NCBI RefSeq assembly: GCF_024181585.1
Contig: NZ_CP054258.1
Span: 620,001-684,000 of the forward strand
From: Treponema socranskii subsp. buccale
GTDB lineage: Bacteria; Spirochaetota; Spirochaetia; Treponematales; Treponemataceae
Length of the DNA stretch: 64,000 nt
Reading direction: 5' to 3'
Part shown: piece by piece, positions 1-6,477 of the stretch
Numbering within the stretch: the stretch's first letter is position 1
Layout of the letters: each line of letters begins with the position of its first letter
The notes under the pieces: model-generated
The model's input: only the letters and a program-made list of their open reading frames with translations
Told to the model about the DNA's origin: nothing
The model's database searches: none
Program-made: the position numbers and the translations under genes

Positions 1-327
1 ATCGCATCTTTGGAAGCGGAACGCAATCGCGAACGTTCGCAGCTCTACATAAAAAAAATTCCGGTCGAAGCGAAAATCGATTTGCACGGGCTGACGCGGG
101 AGGAAGCGAGGAGCAGGCTTTCGATTTTTGTCGGCGACTGTGTAAAACGCGGGCTTCGCAAAATCCTCATCGTGCACGGAAAAGGAATTCATACGACCGG
201 AAGCGATCCCGTGCTCGGAGAAGAGGTAAGAAAATTTATCGAACAGGATAGACGCTGCGGCCGCTCCGGTCATCCCGATCGGCGTATGGGAGGCAGCGGC
301 GCTACGTGGGTATTTTTGAAAAATTGA
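1..327 (+). CDS. Smr-domain protein, 5' end cut by the window
   Basis: The open frame runs in from the window edge and ends in TGA, so only the C-terminal part is seen. It holds a Smr (MutS2 C-terminal type) domain: the 'KIDLHGLTREEA' strand-helix start with the LDLHG-like motif, followed by 'LIVHGKG', the second family signature. Known Smr domains bind or nick nucleic acid, and stand-alone Smr proteins are linked to ribosome rescue and mRNA cleavage. The usual C-terminal segment 'GGSGATWVFLKN' matches the GGxGxTxV ending of the family. Whether the full protein is a stand-alone Smr protein or a larger one cannot be told. The first start-like codon in the window is TTG at 10, but the frame is open upstream of it. 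Confidence 0.85.
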   Translation: MASLEAERNRERSQLYIKKIPVEAKIDLHGLTREEARSRLSIFVGDCVKRGLRKILIVHGKGIHTTGSDPVLGEEVRKFIEQDRRCGRSGHPDRRMGGSGATWVFLKN

Positions 328-394
328 ATTTTCCTCCGTGTGTACGGGCGGCAGGCACTTGTAACATTTGGCCGAAACGGCTATTTTATAGCTG

Positions 395-964
395 ATGAAT
401 CAGGATTTGTATGCGGTGCTCGGAGTTTCGAAAACGGCAAGCACCGATGAAATTAAAAAAGCGTACCGCACACTCGCATTCAAATATCACCCCGACAGAA
501 ATCCGGGAGATAAGGCAGCCGAAGAAAAATTCAAAGCGATAAACGCCGCCTACGATGTGCTCGGAGACGAAACGAAGCGTTCGCAGTACGACCGCTTCGG
601 ACAAGCGGAAACTGCGTACGAACGTCAGCAAGACGCACAGTATGCGTACGATTCCTACGGCGGCACCCGCTTCAGCGACGAAGACATGTTTTGGCAGTGG
701 TTCGGCAGCAATTACGAAAGCAGGCAAAACGGCGAGCGGCGCTATACCTATACGTGGACAAACGAAAAGAGACGGGATACGCGAGAAGCGCTCCGCTCTC
801 AGCTTTATTCGAAATTGGGTCAAGCGTTTTTCGGCATAATCGCAAGCAGCATATTCGGCTTTTTTCCGCTCTTCGGAATTTTATGCCTCTTTGTAACTGT
901 CAGCGGCGTCGTCGGTGCGGTAAAATCCGCGATCGCGCTTATTAAATTGGGAAGGCAAAAATAG
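395..964 (+). CDS. J-domain protein with C-terminal membrane segment
   Basis: A 189-residue protein with an N-terminal DnaJ domain (residues about 4-68) carrying the HPD tripeptide at residues 32-34 that stimulates Hsp70 ATPase. The glycine-rich and zinc-finger regions of true DnaJ are absent, so this is a class C co-chaperone. Residues 70-135 are rich in Tyr, Gln and Arg and look unstructured. Residues about 143-180 ('[22 protein letters not shown]' region) are strongly hydrophobic and should span or hairpin in the membrane, so the protein may recruit DnaK to the inner membrane. It lies 67 bp after the Smr gene on the same strand. The ATG at 395 fits the domain start exactly. The target is unknown. 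Confidence 0.85.
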   Translation: MNQDLYAVLGVSKTASTDEIKKAYRTLAFKYHPDRNPGDKAAEEKFKAINAAYDVLGDETKRSQYDRFGQAETAYERQQDAQYAYDSYGGTRFSDEDMFWQWFGSNYESRQNGERRYTYTWTNEKRRDTREALRSQLYSKLGQAFFGIIASSIFGFFPLFGILCLFVTVSGVVGAVKSAIALIKLGRQK

Positions 965-992
965 ACGTGAATGCACGCCGTCGAAACGCGCT

Positions 993-1211
993 TCAGCGTT
1001 GGCGGAAGATGATTCGGCCGCGGTTCAAATCGTACGGAGAAAGCGCGACTTTTACCGTATCGCCCGGCACGATTCTGATATAGTGCTTTCGCATTTTTCC
1101 GGACAGCGTCGCAAGGATGAGATGTCCGTTTTGCAATTCGATTCTGAACGTCGTATTGGGGAGCGCTTCTTTTACGACGCCTTCCACTTCGATAGCTTCT
1201 TCTTTTGCCAC
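993..1211 (-). CDS. infA: translation initiation factor IF-1
   Basis: A 72-residue protein with the S1/OB fold of IF-1. '[19 protein letters not shown]', '[10 protein letters not shown]' and '[18 protein letters not shown]' are hallmark stretches, and the length is exactly that of the family. IF-1 occupies the 30S A site during initiation. The start is GTG at 1211, preceded by a strong GGAGGAA ribosome binding site about 6 bases upstream; the next codons give the usual MAKEE start. It lies opposite to both flanking genes, so it is a single-gene unit. A terminator-like hairpin with a T run lies between its candidate promoter and its ribosome binding site, as listed separately. Confidence 0.97.
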   Translation of the reverse strand: MAKEEAIEVEGVVKEALPNTTFRIELQNGHLILATLSGKMRKHYIRIVPGDTVKVALSPYDLNRGRIIFRQR

Positions 1212-1235
1212 AGTTCCTCCGCTGCGTACCCGAAT

Positions 1236-1309
1236 AAAAAAAATCGCGAGTTTTCAAATGAAAACGCGAAGTTAAATTGGACGGCGCTGCTTCAGACGTT
1301 CAATTTAAC
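1236..1309 (-). promoter_or_regulatory. infA leader: two hairpins, the second an intrinsic-terminator look-alike
   Basis: Read on the minus strand, the region first gives a hairpin with perfect 9-bp arms GTTAAATTG / CAATTTAAC (1309-1301 with 1279-1271), then a second with arms at 1268-1260 and 1255-1245 (CGC.TTTTC / GAAAA.TCGCG) followed by eight T (1243-1236). A candidate minus-strand promoter lies upstream: TTGACA at 1372-1367, a 17-bp spacer, CATACT at 1349-1344. No other minus-strand gene lies upstream, so this terminator shape sits in the 5' leader of infA. Attenuation is an inference. Confidence 0.5.
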
Positions 1310-1310
1310 C

Positions 1311-1339
1311 TTGTTTTTATTCCGGTTTGGTCGTATACT
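1311..1339 (+). promoter_or_regulatory. sigma-70 type promoter for the DksA/TraR-family gene
   Basis: TTGTTT at 1311-1316 and TATACT at 1334-1339 with a 17-bp spacer, about 60 bp upstream of the ATG at 1409. It is divergent from, and overlaps, the candidate infA promoter. Confidence 0.6.
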
Positions 1340-1408
1340 GTTCAGTATGTATAAAATCTCCGCGCTTGTCAACACGGGCGCGGATTCATTGTACGGAGTT
1401 CATCGATT

Positions 1409-1765
1409 ATGGATAAAAAATTTCTTGAAAGTATGAAAAAAGATTTGCTCGCGCGCCGGCAGACTATTCTTACCTCGCTTGCGGAACAGAGCGACGATAT
1501 GAAAAAATTGGTAAAAACCGTCGCTGCGGGCGACGTTATAGATGTTGCCTCAGATGCGATCGATCGCACGCTGCTCGATTCGCTCGGTTCTCAGGATGCC
1601 GCACGCCTGCAGCTTGTCGACAACGCTCTTGACCGCATCCGACAGGGAAGATACGGAAAGTGCGTTAAATGCGGCAAAGATATTCCGCAGCAGCGTTTAA
1701 AGGCGCTGCCGTATGCGCTTATGTGTGTAAACTGCGCATCCGAAGAAGAACGCAAGCGCCGCTGA
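1409..1765 (+). CDS. TraR/DksA-type zinc-finger protein
   Basis: A 118-residue protein with an N-terminal coiled helical region (residues 1-80) and a C-terminal C4 zinc finger, Cys85/Cys88 ('CVKCGKD') and Cys106/Cys109 ('CVNC'), the DksA/TraR C4 arrangement. Members bind the secondary channel of RNA polymerase and modulate initiation, often with ppGpp. It is shorter than E. coli DksA (151 residues), and the acidic coiled-coil tip is not obvious. Spirochaete genomes commonly carry one such protein. It is transcribed alone from its own promoter. Confidence 0.85.
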   Translation: MDKKFLESMKKDLLARRQTILTSLAEQSDDMKKLVKTVAAGDVIDVASDAIDRTLLDSLGSQDAARLQLVDNALDRIRQGRYGKCVKCGKDIPQQRLKALPYALMCVNCASEEERKRR

Positions 1766-2030
1766 ATGCGTGACGCTCCGCTGCCGTCCGCCGCTTATTC
1801 GTGCGGATGGTTAATACCCCCGCACTTTGCATTTTTTTCAAGCGTCGCAATATATTTCGAGTTTGTCGGGTAAACTCGGTAGTTGGATCCTACGCTTCTT
1901 TTCCGTGTATACATTGCCTGCACGGTTGTCTCGCTTTCGTTTTGTCCCGCAGTATTGCTCTTTGCTGAAAATCTTTTCAAAAAACTCCGAAATCGCAATA
2001 TCTTAGCGATATATATTACTGAAGTATTAT
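1766..2030. other. gene-poor spacer before repeat copy A
   Basis: No convincing gene. A minus-strand frame of 67 codons (1998 to 1795) is open but has no recognisable family and no good ribosome binding site. It may be a decayed fragment. Confidence 0.4.
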
Positions 2031-2219
2031 CAGGATAACCGCACCGGAAATTGTATTCCTAAAAAATAGTGTATAACGTAAAAAATCGGCTGCACTCCCG
2101 GCAGCAGCCCTGCCGTTTGCGCGGGGAACTTCGCGCTCCGCGCTCGTTGCAAGTGCCGCGGCAGACCGTAATCGGAATCGGACTGCGCAATCTCTTTTTA
2201 CAAAGAGATTGCTTGCCAT
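2016..2219 (-). CDS. small conserved ORF inside repeat copy A
   Basis: Starting at the minus-strand ATG 2219, the frame gives 67 residues beginning MASNLFVKRDCAVRFRLRS and containing NGRAAAGSAADF. The same start and core appear in copies B and C. Relative to them, copy A has a 12-residue in-frame insertion (LATSAEREVPRA) that comes from the 37-bp repeat unit. An AAGGA lies directly before the ATG, which is too close for ideal initiation. It could be a real micro-protein or a by-product of conserved, structured DNA. Confidence 0.25.
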   Translation of the reverse strand: MASNLFVKRDCAVRFRLRSAAALATSAEREVPRANGRAAAGSAADFLRYTLFFRNTISGAVILIILQ

Positions 2220-2461
2220 TCCTTGTAGTACGGCATTGCAGAAAATGTCGATTTTCGAAAATGCCGCACTCGTGCGCGAAAGCGCACACGTATATACACA
2301 AGTTTGCCTCGCAAACTTGCAGTTAAACGGGACGCGCTATTTTAGCGTTCCGTTTAAACTCGGTCAGAGCGGCTCGGCGGCAGTTCCGCTGCCTCGCGTT
2401 CCGCCTTTCTTATGTAAGTATGCGCTTCTTTTCTAAGTATCCATTTCCGGTGCGGTTATCC
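2033..2461. mobile_element. transposon-like (MITE-like) repeat, copy A, with 19-bp perfect terminal inverted arms
   Basis: The ends are 2033-2051 and 2443-2461, exact inverted copies of each other (GGATAACCGCACCGGAAAT). The interior matches copies B (16352-16753) and C (61025-61281) over long stretches, for example the block with CTGCACTCCCGGCAGCAGCC at 2090-2109 and GCTGCCTCGCGTTCCGCC near the right end. The terminal arms differ from those of copies B and C, yet each pair is self-complementary. Copy A also carries one unit of the 37-bp repeat seen in tandem at 46556, inserted at 2119-2154. On the minus strand it contains the H1-H4 hairpin cassette and a small conserved ORF. No transposase is encoded, so mobilisation would have to be in trans. 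Confidence 0.7.
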
Positions 2462-2465
2462 CGGA

Positions 2466-2612
2466 GGTCGATAAAAAGCATCGGCTGAAATAGCGCCTCC
2501 GCTTTTTATCTCGAGTTTGCGTTGCAAACTCGACTATTGAACGTGTGCGCTCGCGCGCACAGAAAAAACTTTTCGGAAGTTGCAACTTCCTGCAAAAGTT
2601 TTTTGAGAGGTA
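2466..2612 (+). repeat. H1-H4 multi-hairpin leader upstream of the first rpn gene
   Basis: Four successive hairpins. H1: GATAAAAAGC ... GCTTTTTATC around a CTGAAATAGCGC loop. H2: CGAGTTTGC / GCAAACTCG at about 2513-2533. H3: GTGTGCGC / GCGCAC near 2541-2558. H4: nested AACTTTT-GGAAGTT / AACTTCC-AAAAGTT near 2566-2600. A GAGAGG ribosome binding site and the ATG at 2615 follow at once. The same order is found at 6330-6475, 25515-25800 and, inverted, in copies A and B. Confidence 0.7.
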
Positions 2613-2614
2613 TT

Positions 2615-3487
2615 ATGGCAACATACAATCGTCGGTATAAAGATTCGGTCTTCGTCGATTTTTTCGGCGAAGATAAAAACGCGAAAGCGAACTTCCTCGC
2701 TCTCTACAACGCATTGCATGGAACAGAACTTGACGCATCGGCGGAACTCGAACCGCTCCGTCTCGAACAGGTGATGTACATGGCTTTCCGCAACGACGTC
2801 GCCTGTCTCGTCGACGGGAAAATCATCGCTCTCGTAGAACATCAAGCTACAATCAACGCGAACATGCCGCTGCGATTTTTACAGTACACCGCACGCCTCT
2901 ATGAACGTATCCAAAATCCACGCGACCGCTATCTCCGCAGGTTGAAAAAGATTCCGACGCCGGAGTTCTACGTGTTCTACAACGGAGAAGATGATTATCC
3001 TAAAACAGCGACGTTACGCCTCTCCGACGCCTTTATGACAGCGCCTGAAAAACCTGCTCTCGAAGTCGTTGTCAGTGTGACGAATATCAATTATACTAAA
3101 GGCAGTAAAATACTAAGTGCGTGCAAACCGCTGAAAGAGTACACGCTGTTCGTAGATGCCGTGAGAAGACACACAAAGCTCGACAGTGAAAACGGTTTTC
3201 AGAACGCGATCAAAGAGTGCGTACGAAACGACATCTTACGGGAATACTTACAGCGAAAAAGCCGGGAGGTGATGAATATGTTAATAGCCGAATACGATTA
3301 TGACGTGGATATCGCTGTGCAGCGGGAGGAAGCATTACAAGAAGGCGAAGCGAAAGGCCTTTCTGAAGGTTTACATCAAAAAGCGCTTGAAACGGCGAAG
3401 CTCATGCGAACGCACAACTATCCGATTGCCGAAATCTGCACGATGACCGGCCTTTCTGCTGAAGAAGTTGAAAATCTTTCAGAATGA
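2615..3487 (+). CDS. Rpn-family PD-(D/E)XK nuclease / putative transposase, first copy
   Basis: A 290-residue member of the recombination-promoting nuclease (Rpn, YhgA-like, 'transposase_31' type) family. The nuclease core lies in residues about 1-190: 'VACLVDGKIIALVEHQ' supplies the D...ExQ part of the PD-(D/E)XK site, followed by the 'MPLRFLQYTARLYE' helix typical of the family. The C-terminal tail holds the usual coiled 'EGEAKGLSEGLHQKALETA' segment and ends 'MTGLSAEEVENLSE'. The start at 2615 is chosen for its GAGAGG site 4 bases upstream; an in-frame start at 2522 would translate through the hairpin leader. E. coli Rpn proteins are DNA endonucleases active in recombination and anti-phage toxicity. 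An internal translation start is listed separately. Confidence 0.85.
   Translation: MATYNRRYKDSVFVDFFGEDKNAKANFLALYNALHGTELDASAELEPLRLEQVMYMAFRNDVACLVDGKIIALVEHQATINANMPLRFLQYTARLYERIQNPRDRYLRRLKKIPTPEFYVFYNGEDDYPKTATLRLSDAFMTAPEKPALEVVVSVTNINYTKGSKILSACKPLKEYTLFVDAVRRHTKLDSENGFQNAIKECVRNDILREYLQRKSREVMNMLIAEYDYDVDIAVQREEALQEGEAKGLSEGLHQKALETAKLMRTHNYPIAEICTMTGLSAEEVENLSE
3278..3487 (+). CDS. predicted internally initiated C-terminal Rpn product (RpnS-like)
   Basis: Inside the rpn gene, in the same frame, GGGAGGTG (3264-3271) precedes ATG-AAT-ATG. The GGAGG core lies 8 bases before the ATG at 3278, an ideal spacing. Translation would give 69 residues (MLIAEYDYDVDIAVQREE...), the whole tail after the nuclease core. 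Published work on Rpn proteins describes a small, internally translated RpnS that blocks the toxicity of the long form; function here is inferred from that. The duplicated ORF at 3494 begins at the same point in the protein. Confidence 0.55.
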   Translation: MLIAEYDYDVDIAVQREEALQEGEAKGLSEGLHQKALETAKLMRTHNYPIAEICTMTGLSAEEVENLSE

Positions 3488-3493
3488 GTAGGA

Positions 3494-3850
3494 ATGAACA
3501 TGTTAATTGCCGAATACGATTACGATGTCGACATTGCCGTACAACGGGAAGAAGAAAGAGAAATTGCACTGAAAGAAGGCATCGCACAGGGAAAACAGGA
3601 GGGCATTTCCGAAGGCTCATATCAAAAAGCACTTGAAACGGCTCAAATCTTAAAACAGCTAGGCGATCCCATACAAAAGATTGCCCAAGCGACCGGCCTC
3701 ACCGAAAAAAAAAATCGAACAGCTGTAAACCGAACCTTCTCCCGCGGCAACAATTCGTCGTACCTCCGATCCGGTGCAACCGCTCTGAAAACAATCGCAT
3801 TTTCAAAGTTACCTCTAAAAACTGCGGTTTTTAGAGGTTCCAATAATTAA
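3494..3850 (+). pseudogene. duplicated Rpn C-terminal tail with a poly-A frameshift
   Basis: This begins with MNMLIAEYDYDVDIAVQREE, the same residues as the tail of the upstream rpn gene, so it is a tail-only copy with no nuclease core. Its second half (KALETAQILKQLGDPIQKI) resembles the second rpn gene more than the first, which suggests a mosaic origin. After GLTEKK a run of ten A shifts the frame; with nine A the frame would end at TAA 3726-3728 as 'EKKIEQL', the family's normal ending. As written it reads on to 3850. A GGA six bases before the ATG at 3500 could serve as a weak ribosome binding site. It is either a decaying duplicate or a stand-alone antitoxin-like tail. Confidence 0.6.
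3811..3838 (+). terminator. strong hairpin after the rpn tail copy
   Basis: Perfect 11-bp arms ACCTCTAAAAA / TTTTTAGAGGT around CTGCGG. The T-rich right arm makes it a plausible bidirectional terminator. Confidence 0.5.
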
Positions 3851-3894
3851 TAAAATGAAAATATCACGTGTCCTCGATAAATAATTAATAAACG

Positions 3895-3923
3895 TTGTGA
3901 AAAGCGATGAAATATGTTATAAT
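3895..3923 (+). promoter_or_regulatory. promoter of the phase-variable lipoprotein gene
   Basis: TTGTGA at 3895-3900, a 17-bp spacer and a perfect TATAAT at 3918-3923, about 70 bp before the ATG at 3993. Confidence 0.6.
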
Positions 3924-3992
3924 AATCATAAGATGGCGGAAGTGTTCGACATCGGAAGACGTGCATCCTACAAAAGTTTTCAGAGGAGGTTT

Positions 3993-5994
3993 ATGATGAC
4001 TGTAAACAAGATGACCCCTGTACATCCGTATAGGGGGGGGCGGTAAAACCCTTTTAAAAAAGATACCGATTGCAGCAACGGGCGCTTTGCTTTTTGCCGC
4101 AGCGCTCGTTTTTACCGCCTGCCCGAATAACGCGGGCGGAGGCACGCCGCCCGTGCAAATGTACAAGGTAGAGCTTGACCACACTATAGGCGGCAATGTA
4201 AAAGTAACGCCTGCACTGCCTGAAGACGGCATGGCAGCCGAAAACACCGAGCTTACCTTTACGGCAGATCCGCTCGGAGGCTACAGGCTTGAAAAATGGG
4301 AGCTTGACGGCACAGAAGTAAACGGCACAGCGCTTACCTACACGCTCAAAGTTACGGCAAACGCACAGGTTTTTGTATTCTTTAAACGGAACAGCGCGCC
4401 GCCTCCTGCCATGCACACGGTAACGCTTACCGAGCCGGAGCACGGCAGTGTAGATACTGTTCCGGTAATCCCGCCCGGCCATCACAAAGTGCCCGAAGGC
4501 ACCGAACTTATCTTTAGGGCAGAACCGGATGCAGGCTATGCGGTAGACAAGTGGACGGTTTCGTCGGGCTCATTTTTGGCAGGCGGCACCGACGGAAGCA
4601 CGAGCGCGACGCTCAAAATCACCGAAGCCGTTACCGTAACCGTAACCTTTAAGCAGGTACTATGTAAAATCGATTTCGGCGTGGACGGCGGACACGGTAC
4701 GCTCAAGGCGGAAGTTGACGGCGCCGAAATCACTTCGGGCGATACGGTCGAACAGGGTAAAACCGTAACCCTTACCGCAGAGGCCGACCCGAACTACGCG
4801 GTCGAAAAATGGACAAACAACGGCACAGTCATTACAGGAGCGGGAACAAACACAACCTACAACCACACGGTAACGGCGGATGCAAACATCAAAGTAAAGT
4901 TCAAATATTCGGGACCCGCCTTAGCGGTAAATCAGCAAACCTTTACGGGTACGGTGGGCGACACGCTTCCCGTTTATAAACTCGTAACGGCAGGCTCGGG
5001 CGACTACACGGCAACGCCTGAAAACCCCTCCGTCATAAGCGTAAACCTTAACAACGCGACGGGCAACGTAACCGTGCAGTGCACGGGCGAAGGAAGTTCG
5101 CGCATAAAGGTAAAAGACAATATGAGCGGGCAGGAAGCGTATTCGGGTACCGTTACCGTACAAGCCCTTGTTACCGTCCCTGACGATTTTACCGCAGGCG
5201 GCATCCACTACCGGGTTGTCGATAAGACGAATAAACACGTGCATATCAACTATAACTACGACGACGATTTTGGAGCGACTGTGCACATTCCGGCAACGGT
5301 TGTCTTTAACGGCGAAACCTATGCGATAACCGGCTGTACCAAATACTGCTTGGAGCTTGAGTTTTGGCAGACAGCGGCGTTTACGGTGGACAGCGCAAGC
5401 GCTTTTTTAAGCGCGGAAAACGGAGTGCTGTTTAACAAGGATAAAACCCGCCTTATAAAGTACCCCACAAAAAAAACGGATACCTCTTACACGGTGCCCG
5501 ACTCGGTAAAAATCATAGGAACCAGTGCCTTTTACGAGATTCACTATAATCTTACAACGCTGAACTTACCCGAAGGCAAAGCGCTTACAACAATCGAGGA
5601 TAATGGTATTTATGGCTGCACGCGGCTTGCAAATGTCAACATTCCGTCCACGCTGCGGAATTTGGGGGTGGGCTTTCTTTTCGGGAGTAAGATAACGAGT
5701 GCGGTTATCCCCGAAGGTGTCAAGTCTCTGGAATTTGCAAGCTTTTCATGGTGCCCCAATCTTACGCGTGTGGAATTTCCGGCAAGCTTTAAAAAATCTT
5801 CAGATGTTATTCTTTACGGCTGCGAGGCTTTAACCGAAGTTACGTGCAAAGCGCTAACACCGCCGTCAGTGCGGGGTTTTCATAACGACACACCGCTTGC
5901 AAGCTGCACGCTCAAAGTGCCCGCTGCCTCGATCAGCGCCTACGAAAATGCCCCCATTTGGAAAAACTTCAAAAAGCCGTTTGTGGGGTTTTAG
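3993..5994 (+). CDS. BspA-like leucine-rich-repeat lipoprotein with InlB-type repeats, out of frame at a poly-G tract
   Basis: GAGGAGGT (3983-3990) precedes ATG at 3993, but this frame stops at TAA 4044 just after a run of eight G (4033-4040). Removing one G joins the start to the long frame, giving MMTVNKMTPVHPYRGGGKTL, then a hydrophobic signal ending in a TAC lipobox ('ALVFTAC'), and about 650 residues in all. The mature part has three divergent InlB B-repeat-like units ('GYRLEKWELDG', 'GYAVDKWTVSSG', 'NYAVEKWTNNG'), a middle beta region, and a C-terminal BspA-type LRR region ('VPDSVKIIGTSAFYE', 'NIPSTLRNLG', 'VIPEGVKSLEFASFS'). Such proteins are surface adhesins in oral spirochaetes. In the state sequenced here it should be off, or made only from a weak downstream start. 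Confidence 0.75.
4033..4040 (+). repeat. homopolymeric (G)8 tract, contingency-type
   Basis: Eight consecutive G between the start codon and the signal peptide of the lipoprotein gene. Seven restore the frame; eight do not. Confidence 0.8.
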
Positions 5995-6329
5995 AAATTA
6001 GTAATGCGCTAACGGATAATTGGTAATTGTTTGAAAAACTGTACGTCCCTGTACAGTTTTTCAACTCGAGTTTGCTTTGCAAACTCGCAAGACCTGCGGC
6101 TTTTCCGCATCCGTGCCGGGGATATACGGGGCAAACGCCTCGCTTCCGGCACCTCTCTCGCCGCCGGTTTTATACACCATTTCCGTTTATCCGCTAAGCT
6201 CAAGAATGTACGTCCGTGTACATTCTTGAGTACCTTTCCCGGCGTCGTGGCGGAAAAATAATTGCAAAAACTTTTCCCTTTTGTTCCTGTTTTTGTACCG
6301 TTTGCGCCTATAGTAAAAGCGGAGGTACG
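5995..6329. repeat. gene-free hairpin cluster with a shared GTAC-GTCC-GTAC core
   Basis: No gene. It contains a hairpin with 12-bp arms GAAAAACTGTAC / GTACAGTTTTTC (6033-6044, 6051-6062), an H2-type CGAGTTTGC / GCAAACTCG hairpin (about 6066-6087), and a hairpin with 13-bp arms CTCAAGAATGTAC / GTACATTCTTGAG (6199-6211, 6218-6230). The first and third share the inner GTAC and a GTCCNT loop but have different outer stems, each fully paired. Confidence 0.6.
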
Positions 6330-6475
6330 ATAAAAAGCGCCGTCTGAAATATCGCCGCCGCTTTTTATCTCGAGTTTGCTTTGCAAACTCGAGTATTGAA
6401 CGTGTGCGCGCACGCGCACGACTAAAAACTTTTTCGGAAGTTGCAACTCCCTGCAAAAGTTTTTATGGGAGGTAT
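6330..6475 (+). repeat. H1-H4 multi-hairpin leader upstream of the second rpn gene
   Basis: Same order as at 2466-2612. H1: GATAAAAAGCG ... CGCTTTTTATC with a CTGAAATATCGC loop. H2: CTCGAGTTTGC / GCAAACTCGAG. Then a TATTGAAC linker. H3: GTGTGCGCGCACGCGCAC. H4: AACTTTTTCGGAAGTT ... AACTCCC ... AAAAGTT. A GGGAGG ribosome binding site and the ATG at 6478 follow. Confidence 0.7.
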
Positions 6476-6477
6476 GT

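Noticed and set aside
1795-1998. 67-codon minus-strand ORF after the DksA-like gene
   Set aside because: No good start signal, no family; kept only as a possible remnant.
2522-2614. A longer N-terminus for the first rpn gene
   Set aside because: It would translate through the H2-H4 hairpins, which recur as a non-coding leader before the second rpn gene, and it has no ribosome binding site.
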